NCBI GenBank assembly: GCA_028687575.1 | Contig: JAQTZW010000009.1 | Location: forward strand, 1-64,000 | DNA from: Gallionella sp. | Lineage (GTDB): Bacteria > Pseudomonadota > Gammaproteobacteria > Burkholderiales > Gallionellaceae | Direction of reading: 5' to 3' | Length of the DNA stretch: 64,000 nt | Shown: piece by piece, positions 47,446 to 56,427 of the stretch | Position numbering within the stretch: the first letter of the stretch is position 1 | How the letters are laid out: each line of letters begins with the position of its first letter | Notes under the pieces: model-generated | Database searches by the model: none | What the model saw: only the letters and a program-made list of their open reading frames with translations | What the model was told of the DNA's origin: nothing | Made by a program: the position numbers and the translations under genes

Positions 47446-48618
47446 ATGACTGACGGCACCACGCTCTGTCCCCATTGCGCCACCCGCTTCCGTATCGCCG
47501 AAGCGCAGTTGAATGCGCATGGCGGCATGGTGCGCTGCGGTCATTGTCGTCAGGCTTTTGACGCAAAGGCCAATTACCAGCCCGACCAGCCCAGCCCGCA
47601 ACTTGACCTGCCGATCGAACCTGTCTCAGTGGTCGAAGCTGTCAATGACCGGCAGATCGCGATGGAAACCGATACTCCAAAAAGCTGCGACCCGGTCAAT
47701 CTGGAAGTGCATCTTCCAGAAGCGCCACAGGCCAGCGAATCCGAATCGCCTGCTCAAGAGGCTGAAGGTGCAGCATCTGCAATTGACCAGTCCGGCGAAA
47801 CCGATGCGGTAGTCACTGCAGCACACTCAGAAAATGATGCTCCTTCGATCGACGACGGCGGCGCACCCGTATTCGCTTCCGACACAACCTCGGACGACAT
47901 CGAAATGTCAGCCCCGTCCGATACATCCGTTGCCGGTGACTCTCTGGATTTCAGTCTCCACACCACAGCAACCGAGACACCTATCGCCCCGCAGGAAATC
48001 CCTGCCCCAATCGCGACACCGTCTGCTCCACTCTTCGCAACCAGTCCCATAACACCGGGAAGTGAGGGCGACATCCTGCTGACAGGCTATCAGCCAGACG
48101 CTGAACAATATGCCGAAACCACGCCTCCGCTGAAAAAACACCGTGTTTGGCCGTGGATGACGGGTATCTTCATCATGCTGCTGGTACTGACTGCGCAATC
48201 GGCCTACTTCTTCCGAACCGGACTCGCTTCCCGTGCACCCGGGCTGCAACCAGTATTGCTCGCGTATTGCGACATGCTGGGGTGCAACATCCCGCTACCC
48301 CGCGATGCCGAACTGATCAGCATCGAATCCTCCAGCCTGAATGCCGATGCGAACCACGCGAACCAGGTCAATCTGGAGGCACTGCTGCGCAACCGTGCCG
48401 GCTACACCCTGGCATTCCCCGCCTTGTCGCTGACCCTGAACGACATGCAGGACAAGCCCCTCGCCAATCGTATCTTCCTTCCTGCCGATTATCTGCCGGC
48501 CACTGAAAAGGTTGCCAGCGGCATGGCTACCAACCGCGAACTCTCCATCCAGTTGCACATGGATACCGGCGACCTGCGTCCTATTGGCTACCGGCTGGAA
48601 TTATTCTACCCCCAGTAG
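47446..48618 (+). CDS. Zinc-ribbon and DUF3426 membrane protein
   Basis: The 390-residue protein opens with an MJ0042-type zinc ribbon (CPHCATRFRIAEAQL...VRCGHC). A long acidic, low-complexity stretch follows (about residues 45-215), then one membrane helix (WPWMTGIFIMLLVLTAQSAYF) and a periplasmic DUF3426 domain (LPRDAELISIESSSL; PLANRIFLPADYLP). This layout is typical of betaproteobacterial proteins encoded after prmA. The function is unknown; the topology suggests a link between a cytoplasmic metal-binding module and the periplasm. Confidence 0.85.
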   Translation: MTDGTTLCPHCATRFRIAEAQLNAHGGMVRCGHCRQAFDAKANYQPDQPSPQLDLPIEPVSVVEAVNDRQIAMETDTPKSCDPVNLEVHLPEAPQASESESPAQEAEGAASAIDQSGETDAVVTAAHSENDAPSIDDGGAPVFASDTTSDDIEMSAPSDTSVAGDSLDFSLHTTATETPIAPQEIPAPIATPSAPLFATSPITPGSEGDILLTGYQPDAEQYAETTPPLKKHRVWPWMTGIFIMLLVLTAQSAYFFRTGLASRAPGLQPVLLAYCDMLGCNIPLPRDAELISIESSSLNADANHANQVNLEALLRNRAGYTLAFPALSLTLNDMQDKPLANRIFLPADYLPATEKVASGMATNRELSIQLHMDTGDLRPIGYRLELFYPQ

Positions 48619-48815
48619 CCACCGCCACATCTGCCAAGGGTGCTGCCGAATAACGCCCGCCACAGCTCATCCCACCGCTATCTGTTTCAGGCTGAATCCG
48701 AACCACCGGCACGAACTCCATTCACGAGTATGGTGGCCATCATATATTTGGTTGACATCCATTAGACTTTCACCGTTATCATTCACCACTGACTGAGCGC
48801 GAAAGGATATTTGTC
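48619..48815. other. Intergenic stretch with one clear promoter
   Basis: No open frame or hairpin of note is seen. TTGACA (48752-48757) and TTATCA (48776-48781) lie 18 bases apart and probably drive the histidine phosphatase pair. Confidence 0.5.
48752..48781 (+). promoter_or_regulatory. Sigma-70-type promoter of the histidine phosphatase pair
   Basis: A perfect TTGACA is followed after 18 bases by TTATCA. The gene start lies 35 bases downstream. Confidence 0.65.
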
Positions 48816-49505
48816 ATGACCGAAATCGTCCGTCCGAAGATCGTGGTGCCACATTTTCACGGCACAAGAGAAAAGGGAACGCGCATCTGTTTCATCCGAC
48901 ACGGTGAAACAGACTGGAATGTGGTGAAGCGCATCCAGGGACAGACCGACATCCCGCTCAATGACACGGGACGCAAGCAGGCCTTGGCAATGGCGTTCAA
49001 CGCGGGGCATCACGATTTCAACGCCATTTATTGCAGCGACCTGATGCGAACCGTTGAAACTGCCAACGCATTAGCCGAACGGCGCGATCTCAAGGTCAAG
49101 ACACTCCCGCTGTTGCGTGAACGTCATTACGGCATCTTTCAGGGCATCACCGCCGTTGAGGGATTGCAGCGCCACCCCGAGGCGCATGCCTGCTATATGG
49201 CACGCGACCTCAACTACGATTTCGAAATAGGCGAGAGCATGCTGTCGTTCGAGACCAGGGTCAAGGCGGCAGTTGAACATCTGTGCCGTCATCACACAGG
49301 AGAAACCATCGTAGCGGTGACTCATGCCGGCGTACTCGACATTCTCTACCGCCACGCCACCGGCCGACCGTTACACACGCCGCGCGATTTCGTCATCCCA
49401 AACTGCGCGCTCAACTGGTTTCATTTCGATGGTCAAGGCTGGCACCTCGAAGCGTGGGACGATCACCACCACTTGGCCAAGGTCATGCTGGAATCTGCCG
49501 AATGA
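48816..49505 (+). CDS. Histidine phosphatase family protein (phosphoglycerate-mutase-like)
   Basis: The 229-residue protein has the phosphohistidine motif CFIRHGETDWNVVKRIQGQTD, the conserved YCSDLMRTVETANAL and LRERHYGIFQG, and the second catalytic His in VAVTHAGVLD. A 20-residue N-terminal extension precedes the domain. It lacks the PPP and PxSESL stretches of true dPGM, so it is probably a broad phosphatase (GpmB or CobC-like). It overlaps the next gene by 4 bp. A substrate cannot be assigned. Confidence 0.82.
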   Translation: MTEIVRPKIVVPHFHGTREKGTRICFIRHGETDWNVVKRIQGQTDIPLNDTGRKQALAMAFNAGHHDFNAIYCSDLMRTVETANALAERRDLKVKTLPLLRERHYGIFQGITAVEGLQRHPEAHACYMARDLNYDFEIGESMLSFETRVKAAVEHLCRHHTGETIVAVTHAGVLDILYRHATGRPLHTPRDFVIPNCALNWFHFDGQGWHLEAWDDHHHLAKVMLESAE

Positions 49506-50203
49506 CCTCCGACACCGGCCTGTTGGTCTTGCTGAGGCATGGCTACAGCCTCTGGAACCAGCAGCGCCGCTTCACAGGATGGACTGATGTGGAGTTGTGT
49601 GAACACGGTTGGGCGCAGACTCTCGATGCGGGACGACTGATCGGCAACAGGGGAATCAAGCTGGATGAAGTCCACACCTCGGTACTGCAACGCACCTACC
49701 TGATGGTAGACCAATTGCTGCAATCAGCCGGGCATCCCGATATTCCCCGCCATACCAGTTGGCGATTGAACGAGCGCCACTATGGCCAACTACAAGGAAT
49801 CGCCAAGGAGGACATCTTCGCAACCTGGGGTGAACAGATCGCGCACGGCTGGTGGCGGGGCTACTACCAGAAACCGCCACCACTGGACTGGAATGATCTG
49901 CGCCACCCTCGTTTCGACCCACTCTACGCCGACCTTGATCCCGCCATGCTGCCCGATAGTGAAAGCCTGTTCAATTGTCAGCAGCGCCTGTTGCCCTACT
50001 GGCAAGACATACTCCTACCCCGACTTGCCGACCAGCGCAACTTGCTGGTCATCAGCCACGGTAACACCTTGCGCGGGCTGATTATGCATCTGGAAAAAAT
50101 TCCTGCCGAGGAGGTTGGCAAGCTGGAAGTCCCTTCCGGTTTACCGCTGCTCTATCGCTTCGATAACACGATGCAGGTTAGCGAACGAACGTGGCTCAAA
50201 TAG
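49502..50203 (+). CDS. gpmA: 2,3-bisphosphoglycerate-dependent phosphoglycerate mutase
   Basis: GpmA interconverts 3- and 2-phosphoglycerate. The 233-residue protein keeps most dPGM marks: LRHGYSLWNQQRRFTGWTDV, TSVLQRTYLM, WRLNERHYGQLQGIAKED, YYQKPPPLDW, PDSESL and ISHGNTLRGLIMHLEKI. The usual QSEWN reads YSLWN and the domain is somewhat divergent. ATG at 49502 overlaps the preceding stop (ATGA). In an autotroph this step draws 3-phosphoglycerate from the Calvin cycle towards pyruvate. Confidence 0.87.
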   Translation: MTSDTGLLVLLRHGYSLWNQQRRFTGWTDVELCEHGWAQTLDAGRLIGNRGIKLDEVHTSVLQRTYLMVDQLLQSAGHPDIPRHTSWRLNERHYGQLQGIAKEDIFATWGEQIAHGWWRGYYQKPPPLDWNDLRHPRFDPLYADLDPAMLPDSESLFNCQQRLLPYWQDILLPRLADQRNLLVISHGNTLRGLIMHLEKIPAEEVGKLEVPSGLPLLYRFDNTMQVSERTWLK

Positions 50204-50398
50204 CCACACAATCCCCCTCCCCTCTGCGCTTGCAGCGCCCTCACCTCTTCTATATAGACTATTCGGCCTATTGACGCTACGCCCCTTCGCGGCAAGACTG
50301 TCTCGACCTGCCTGCATGCCGGATTCAACAACATTGATGCGTAACTGTGTTCTGGTCGCAGCGGGTTCAGGGGTGACAGCAAGCTAAGGAGCGATGAA

Positions 50399-51778
50399 AT
50401 GGAAAAATATATTCGCAAAATGACCGAAAACGGCAACTGGTTCTGGCTGCTGGTTTATAGCGCGATCTTCGCCTACTTCGTTGCCAGATTGCTGTGGCTG
50501 CCAGGCGAAGTCACCGGCAACCCGCAATGCATCACGGAAAAAGTCGCCTTCTGGCTCCATTTCAAACAGTCCGTGACCCTGCCGCTCGCCATCCTACTGG
50601 GCGCGATCTTCGTTCACATGTTCAGCAATCCCATCGCCGCGCCCCCCACCGAGGGACTGGGCGAACAAGACAAGAGCGCCGTGCTTGCCCAGGCATTAGC
50701 GAAGCAAAGCCTGCAACGCCGCAACTGGATGATCTTCGCCTACAGCTTCATGCTGGTGGCACTGTTGGTGCCCATTTACACATTCGGGCCGGGCTGGGAT
50801 AGCGGCAAAGTACTGAGTCTGGAAAGGAGCAACGATCTGACCCATCCGGTGGGCATCTTTGTCGGCTGCTCCCGGGGCCAGCAAAAGGGAGAACTGAGTT
50901 GCCCCGCGACCAGCAAGGGGGACAACAAACCTAGAACCACTGCTGACAAGCCTGCCAGCAGTGTTCCGCCAACCACGACGATCAAGGGCACAAAATCTGA
51001 TGGGAAAAACACGCCAGCCAGCGGCGTACCGGCAACCCCCGCTCAAAAACCCGACAAACCGGAGGCAGAGTCCGGCGGCGCCTGGGTGCTCAATCTGGGC
51101 GGACATGTCAGCAATGCCGCATCCTGCAAAACTGCCGATGGGGCAGCCCCCGTCTGTGAGGTGCACGGCGGCTTGCTGGTCCCCATCTACGTCATCATTC
51201 TGGCGCTGATCGGTGGCGGCATCAGCCTGACCAGACGACTGCCGGAATACCAGAATCGCGCCAATCCCGAGTTCATCTCGACCGCGCAGGATACGAGGCT
51301 CACCCAACACGAATTCCGCGAGTATCTGGTGTTCCAGATGGTGCAGTTCATCTCGGCGCCGTTTCTGGCCATCCTGGCCTATTTCCTGGTGGACCCCAGC
51401 AACACCGTCGCGTCGGTAGTGCTGGCGTTCAGCGCCGGCTTCGCTTCCGAATCCATCCTGCTGATGGTGCGCGCGCTGACCCAGAAATTCACCCCGAATG
51501 ATGACGTGCCTGCCAGCGGCACGCTTTCCGGCATCGTCACGCATGTCGAGGGCGGTATCGCCAACCCAATCGAAAATGCGGAGGTATCGCTGGCATCCGC
51601 CCCACAAATGAGGACGCTGACAGACAAATCGGGGTTTTACCTGCTGGGCAACGTGCCGCTCGGCGAACACGGCATCAAGGTGGCAGCCGACGGCTACCAG
51701 CCGGCTGGCGGCTCGGTCAGGGTGGAACAGGCGCAACAGATCGTCACCAAGCACTGGACGCTCGCCAAACCGGCCTGA
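50399..51778 (+). CDS. Multi-pass membrane protein with C-terminal carboxypeptidase-regulatory-like domain, unknown function
   Basis: The 459-residue protein is not one I recognise. Two hydrophobic segments (FWLLVYSAIFAYFVARLLWL; LPLAILLGAIFVHMFS) and a third (WMIFAYSFMLVALLVPIYTF) precede a Pro/Thr/Lys-rich loop of about 75 residues with a few cysteines. A fourth segment (GLLVPIYVIILALIGGGISL) and two more (FLAILAYFLVDPS; SVVLAFSAGFASESILLMV) follow. The last 80 residues resemble a carboxypeptidase-regulatory/beta-sandwich repeat (GTLSGIVTHVEGG...YLLGNVPLGEHGIKVAADGYQ). AAGGAG precedes the ATG. Neighbours give no hint of function. Confidence 0.7.
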   Translation: MEKYIRKMTENGNWFWLLVYSAIFAYFVARLLWLPGEVTGNPQCITEKVAFWLHFKQSVTLPLAILLGAIFVHMFSNPIAAPPTEGLGEQDKSAVLAQALAKQSLQRRNWMIFAYSFMLVALLVPIYTFGPGWDSGKVLSLERSNDLTHPVGIFVGCSRGQQKGELSCPATSKGDNKPRTTADKPASSVPPTTTIKGTKSDGKNTPASGVPATPAQKPDKPEAESGGAWVLNLGGHVSNAASCKTADGAAPVCEVHGGLLVPIYVIILALIGGGISLTRRLPEYQNRANPEFISTAQDTRLTQHEFREYLVFQMVQFISAPFLAILAYFLVDPSNTVASVVLAFSAGFASESILLMVRALTQKFTPNDDVPASGTLSGIVTHVEGGIANPIENAEVSLASAPQMRTLTDKSGFYLLGNVPLGEHGIKVAADGYQPAGGSVRVEQAQQIVTKHWTLAKPA

Positions 51779-51821
51779 CGCCCCTCCCCCCGGCGTCAGC
51801 CGTTATCCTGGCGACTGACGC

Positions 51822-52691
51822 TTACACCCCCACGCTGTCGTCAAATGCCACATCCCCCTCCGCCACTTGCTGGCCGAGTTGCATGTTGCTGAAATCGAAC
51901 AGACCGGAATCCATCAGGTGCGAGGGTGCGACATTCTGCATCGCGGTGAAGATGGTCTGGCTACGCCCCGGATACTGGCGCTCCCAGTTGGTGAGCATTT
52001 CCTTGATGTTCTGGCGTTGCAGATTTTCCTGCGAGCCGCACAGGTTGCACGGGATGATGGGAAATTCCATGCCGCGCGCGTAGCGGGCGATGTCCTTCTC
52101 GGCACAATAGGCCAGCGGACGGATCACGATGTGGTCGCCCTTGTCAGTGACCAGCTTGGGTGGCATGGCCTTGAGCTTGCCGCCGAAGAACATGTTCAGA
52201 AACAAGGTCTCTATCATGTCGTCGCGGTGGTGGCCCAGTGCGATCTTGTTGGCACCCAACTCGCCTGCCACCTTGTAGATAATACCGCGCCGCAACCGCG
52301 AACAGAGCGAACAGGTGGTCTTGCCCTCGGGTATCTTTTCCTTGACGATGGAATAGGTGTCCTGCGTCTCGATGTGATACTCCACACCGAGGGATTTGAG
52401 GTAATTGGGCAACACGTCGGCAGGAAAGCCGGGCTGCTTTTGATCAAGATTCATCGCCACGATGCGAAAATCCACCGGCGCACGTTTGCGCAAGGTCAGC
52501 AGGATGTCGAGCAGGGTGTAGGAATCCTTGCCCCCGGACAGGCATACCATCACAGTGTCGCCGTCCTCTATCATGTTGAAGTCGCCGATGGCTTTACCCA
52601 CCTGGCTTTCCAGCCGCCCTTTGAGGCGGTTGAAGTTGGTGGAGTAATGCTCGAACTGGATGGGCTGTACGATGTCGTTCATGTGTGTCAT
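51822..52691 (-). CDS. ttcA: tRNA 2-thiocytidine(32) synthetase TtcA
   Basis: TtcA thiolates cytidine 32 of certain tRNAs. The 289-residue PP-loop enzyme has [17 protein letters not shown], the two cysteine pairs that hold its iron-sulfur cluster (CSLC and CNLC) and [18 protein letters not shown]. Starts at 52700 (TTG) and 52682 are also in frame; 52691 is a compromise without a strong ribosome-binding site. It follows the broken pteridine-reductase-like gene with a few bases between or overlapping, so it relies on that transcript. Confidence 0.94.
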   Translation of the reverse strand: MTHMNDIVQPIQFEHYSTNFNRLKGRLESQVGKAIGDFNMIEDGDTVMVCLSGGKDSYTLLDILLTLRKRAPVDFRIVAMNLDQKQPGFPADVLPNYLKSLGVEYHIETQDTYSIVKEKIPEGKTTCSLCSRLRRGIIYKVAGELGANKIALGHHRDDMIETLFLNMFFGGKLKAMPPKLVTDKGDHIVIRPLAYCAEKDIARYARGMEFPIIPCNLCGSQENLQRQNIKEMLTNWERQYPGRSQTIFTAMQNVAPSHLMDSGLFDFSNMQLGQQVAEGDVAFDDSVGV

Positions 52692-52696
52692 TCCGA

Positions 52697-53449
52697 TCAA
52701 ATGTTGATGCTTCTGCCGCCGTCCACCGGGATGACTTGCCCGGTGATATACGGCGCGTCGTTAATCAGGAAGGCGACCGTCCGTGCGATGTCGTCCGGTT
52801 CGCCTTCCCGTTTCAATAGCGTATGCGCGACGATCTTGCGCCGTTGCGCCTCGTCCTGCCAATCCTCGTTGTCCGGCCACAGGATCACGCCCGGCGCGAC
52901 CGCGTTGACACGCACCTGCGGGGACATCTCCTGCGCCAGACTGCGCGTCAGCGCGACCAACCCGGCCTTGGCCACGCTATACAGCAGATGGCCGCGCATC
53001 GGGCGCTCGGCGTGGATGTCCACGATATTGACGATGCAACCGTGCCGCCGCCGTAATTCTGCGGCTGCCGCCTGCGCCAAAAACAACGGCGCGCGCAGGT
53101 TGGTACCGAGCAGATCGTGCCACTGCTGCTCGTTCACCTCGTCCAGCGGGGTCGGATAGAAACTGGAAGCATTGTTTACCAGCGCGTCCAGCCTGCCGAA
53201 ATGCGCCACCACCTGATCCACCAGTCTCGGCTAGGCCGCCGAGTCCAGCAGGTCGGCGGCGAACACCGTCACGCTGCCTGGCCGGTCGGCGTTGAGCGCC
53301 TCCTGCAAGGCCAGCGCATCCTCTGCCGAGCTGCGGTAATGCAGGGCGATGGATGCGCCCGCCGCGTGCAGCCGCCGGCAGATTGCCGCACCCACCCGTC
53401 TCGCGCCGCCCGTCACCAAGATAACTTTGCCTTGCACCCCACCCTCCAT
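52697..53449 (-). pseudogene. Pteridine-reductase-like SDR interrupted by an in-frame amber codon
   Basis: The frame from 53449 reads MEGGVQGKVILVTGGARRVG (Rossmann TGGARRVG, with the RR typical of FolM/PTR1-type pteridine reductases). It runs through FAADLLDSAA to a TAG at 53231-53233 and continues in the same frame as PRLVDQVVAHFGRLDALVNN, YSVAKAGLVALTRSL and [12 protein letters not shown]. Without the TAG it would be an ordinary 250-residue SDR. The likely ancestral codon is TTG (Leu), one base away. It may be a recent nonsense mutation, a sequencing error or read-through; the rest of the frame is clean. It is upstream of ttcA on the same strand. Confidence 0.82.
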
Positions 53450-53500
53450 TAAACTTGCCGGCCTGTTCAAACCTGAAAATCGCGCGAATTATACCCGACC

Positions 53501-54679
53501 ATGCAAACATCGCCCGTCGCCTCATTGCCCGCCCCCAGCCCCGAAGCCGCCGCACACAGCGCGCGACTGGCCGAACTGATCCGCGACGAAATTGCCGCAC
53601 AAGGAGGCTGGATCAGCTTTGCGCGCTACATGGAGCTGGCGCTGTACGCGCCGGGACTGGGTTATTACACCGCCGGTGCACACAAGTTCGGCGCGGCCGG
53701 CGACTTCATCACCGCGCCGGAACTCTCACCGCTGTTTGGCCGCACGCTGGCCCATCAGGCCGCCGCGATCATGGCGGAAAGCGCGCCGCACATCCTGGAG
53801 CTGGGGGCTGGCAGCGGCAAACTGGCCGCCGACATGCTGACCGAGCTGGAGCGCATCGGCAGTCTGCCAGACAGCTACTCCATCCTCGAAGTCAGCGCCG
53901 ACCTGCGCCAGCGTCAGCAAACCCTGCTGCAACAACGTCTGCCACATCTGATGGCACGGATAAGCTGGCTGGACGCACTGCCGGAGACGCTTTGCGGGGC
54001 AGTGATTGCCAACGAGGTGCTGGATGCCTTGCCGGTGCATCGCGTGCGCTGGCAGGACAGCGCAATAGACGAGATCGGCGTGACAGTGAATGATAACGGC
54101 TTCGTCTGGCAGCAACGCCCCATCACTGACGCAGCACTACTGCAAGCCGCCCAGACACTCAACGATCAAGTCAGCCTGCCCGACAATTACGCCAGCGAGA
54201 TCTGTCTGGCCGCGCGCGGGCTGGTCAACAGCCTGGCCACCCCGATGCAGCACGGCGCGATCCTGTTCATAGACTACGGCTTCGGTGAGCGCGAGTTCTA
54301 CCACCCGCAGCGCGACACCGGCACGCTGATGTGCCACTACCGCCACCACGCCCACGACGACCCGTTCTTCCTGCCCGGCTTGCAAGACATCACCGCACAC
54401 GTCAATTTCACCGACATCGCCGGCTGCGGCATAGATGCCGGACTCTCCCTGCTGGGCTACACCAATCAGGCATTCTTCCTGATCAATAACGGCATCACCA
54501 ACCAGCTGGCTGACACTGCGCCGGAAGACATGGTCGCCTACCTGCCGCTATCGGCACAGTTGCAGAAACTCACCAGCCCATCGGAGATGGGCGAACTGTT
54601 CAAGGTCATCGCACTGGGCAAAAATATGGCGAACCCGCTACGCGGATTCGCCATGGGCAGTCTGACCCGCACGCTGTAG
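53501..54679 (+). CDS. MidA/NDUFAF7-type SAM-dependent methyltransferase
   Basis: The 392-residue protein matches the COG1565 family: ISFARYMELALYAPGLGYY, KFGAAGDFITAPELSPLFGRTLA, motif I ILELGAGSGKLAADML and ANEVLDALPVHRV. The mitochondrial homologue NDUFAF7 methylates an arginine of complex I subunit NDUFS2; bacterial targets are less clear. A TATACC box at 53490-53495 sits so close to the ATG that the mRNA may be nearly leaderless. It diverges from the SDR pseudogene 51 bp away. Confidence 0.9.
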   Translation: MQTSPVASLPAPSPEAAAHSARLAELIRDEIAAQGGWISFARYMELALYAPGLGYYTAGAHKFGAAGDFITAPELSPLFGRTLAHQAAAIMAESAPHILELGAGSGKLAADMLTELERIGSLPDSYSILEVSADLRQRQQTLLQQRLPHLMARISWLDALPETLCGAVIANEVLDALPVHRVRWQDSAIDEIGVTVNDNGFVWQQRPITDAALLQAAQTLNDQVSLPDNYASEICLAARGLVNSLATPMQHGAILFIDYGFGEREFYHPQRDTGTLMCHYRHHAHDDPFFLPGLQDITAHVNFTDIAGCGIDAGLSLLGYTNQAFFLINNGITNQLADTAPEDMVAYLPLSAQLQKLTSPSEMGELFKVIALGKNMANPLRGFAMGSLTRTL

Positions 54680-54696
54680 GCAGCGTTGGCGGCTGA

Positions 54697-55188
54697 TTAC
54701 GGTGCCGGCTTGCCAGCTGCCGGCGCGGCTGCAGCAGCGGCATTGGCGCGCATGAAATCGGCGATCTCCTTGAGGACCAGCTGCTCGTCGTGGTTGCTGT
54801 CTATCGCGTCGAAATTGGCGCTCATATTGGGCAGCGCCTTGGCCTCCTCGCGCGACAGCATGCCGTTCTTGTCCTTGTCGGCTTTCTCCAGACTCTGGAG
54901 GAACTCGCGCCGACGCTTGTCGGCCGCCGCCAGCGCCTTCTTGATCTCTGCCTTGGTCAGACCGCCATCCTTATTGGCATCGATATGATCGAACCCCTCG
55001 TACAGGTCGGGCGATTTCTGTTTGGCCTCTTCCCGCGATATCTTGCCTGAATTGTCGGCGTCCACCGCACGAAACATCTGGTCGAAACGGGCATCCTGTT
55101 CTTTTTTTCCGCCATTGGGCGGATTGTCCGCTGCCAACGCCACGGCAGGCAGCACCACGAACATCACACCCAGCATCAATTTACGCAT
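54697..55188 (-). CDS. Exported EF-hand protein
   Basis: The 163-residue protein has a signal peptide (MRKLMLGVMFVVLPAVALAA) and four EF-hand loops: DADNSGKISREE (43-54), DANKDGGLTKAE (70-81), DKDKNGMLSREE (104-115) and DSNHDEQLVLKE (130-141). The fourth lacks the usual central glycine. It is a probable periplasmic calcium-binding protein, perhaps a sensor or buffer. It starts right after the cca stop (TGAATG) behind GAGAGGAG, so the two are cotranscribed. The C-terminus is Ala/Pro-rich. Confidence 0.87.
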   Translation of the reverse strand: MRKLMLGVMFVVLPAVALAADNPPNGGKKEQDARFDQMFRAVDADNSGKISREEAKQKSPDLYEGFDHIDANKDGGLTKAEIKKALAAADKRRREFLQSLEKADKDKNGMLSREEAKALPNMSANFDAIDSNHDEQLVLKEIADFMRANAAAAAAPAAGKPAP

Positions 55189-56427
55189 TCACAACTCCTC
55201 TCGTCGAATTCTCATCAGTCCCTTGATCGCGCTGATGCGCGCCTGCTGAACTGCGGCAGGGATTGTACCTTTATCCGCGCACTCACGCGCAATCGCACCG
55301 GCATCCACCGCACGCGCCACCGCCAGCAACTCCAGCAGATAGGCTGCCTGGGGATAATCATCCTGCTGGTGACCGAGACGGCCCCGCGCGTCACACGCGC
55401 ATACCTGCACCAACTGCACGAACCGCTCAGGACGACGCCAGGCATCGGCAGACTGGAACAGTCGGACTATCGTATCGGCACGTAGTTCCATCGCATGATG
55501 GATGTCGCTGTGATAGCGGGCTGCCAGCAGCGCAAGATCGCGGCACTCTCCGGTGGCGCGTAGACGCGCTGCCAGCGATTGCGCCAATCCCACACCGCGC
55601 ACCTCATGGCCGATATGGCGCGGCAATCTATCCTTGGGCGTATTGCCCTTGCCCAGATCGTGAGCCAGCGCGGCAAAGCGTACCTCTAGCGGATGGCCGT
55701 GGCGCGCGGCATCGTCCACCACCATCAGGGTATGGATGCCGCAGTCGATCTCGGGGTGATACTTCTCGGGTTGCGGCACACCGAACAGTGCATCCACCTC
55801 GGGCATGATCCTCGCCAGTGCGCCGCAACTGCGCAGCGTCTCGAAGAAGCGCGACGGCTGCGCCTCCATCAGGCCGCGCGCCAGTTCCTGCCAGACGCGC
55901 TCCGGCACCAGCGCATCGACCTCGCCGTTAGCCACCATCTCGCGCATCAGTGTCAAAGTCTCGGGCGCGATGGCAAAGCCGAAACGCGCCGCGAAACGCG
56001 CCGCGCGCAGGATGCGCACCGGGTCTTCGCCGAACGCGTCGCTGACATGACGCAACACGCCCGCCTTTAAATCTGCCATGCCATTGTGCGGATCTATCAA
56101 ACGACCATCGCCATCTTCGGCAATCGCGTTGACGGTGAAGTCGCGGCGCAGCAAGTCCTGCTCCAACGTGACATCCGGCGTGGCATACACGGCGAAACCC
56201 TTGTAGCCGCGCGCGGTCTTGCGCTCGGTGCGCGCCAGCGCGTATTCCTCGTGCGTGTCGGGATGCAGGAACACCGGAAAATCGCGTCCCACCGGCTGGT
56301 AGCCCTCTGCCACCATCTCCTCGGGCGTGCTGCCGACCACTACCCAGTCGTGATCCTTGACCGGCAACCCCAGCAGCCGGTCGCGTACCGCGCCGCCCAC
56401 GCAATAGATGCGGGCACGCCCGTTCAA
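55189..56427 (-). CDS. cca: CCA-adding tRNA nucleotidyltransferase with HD domain
   Basis: The enzyme adds or repairs the CCA end of tRNAs. The 412-residue class II enzyme has the nucleotidyltransferase motif [51 protein letters not shown] and an HD phosphohydrolase domain ([14 protein letters not shown]), as in multifunctional Cca. The start is a TTG at 56427 that overlaps the slt stop (TTGA), with GAGAGGTG just upstream; no ATG is available at the family start. Confidence 0.95.
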   Translation of the reverse strand: MNGRARIYCVGGAVRDRLLGLPVKDHDWVVVGSTPEEMVAEGYQPVGRDFPVFLHPDTHEEYALARTERKTARGYKGFAVYATPDVTLEQDLLRRDFTVNAIAEDGDGRLIDPHNGMADLKAGVLRHVSDAFGEDPVRILRAARFAARFGFAIAPETLTLMREMVANGEVDALVPERVWQELARGLMEAQPSRFFETLRSCGALARIMPEVDALFGVPQPEKYHPEIDCGIHTLMVVDDAARHGHPLEVRFAALAHDLGKGNTPKDRLPRHIGHEVRGVGLAQSLAARLRATGECRDLALLAARYHSDIHHAMELRADTIVRLFQSADAWRRPERFVQLVQVCACDARGRLGHQQDDYPQAAYLLELLAVARAVDAGAIARECADKGTIPAAVQQARISAIKGLMRIRREEL

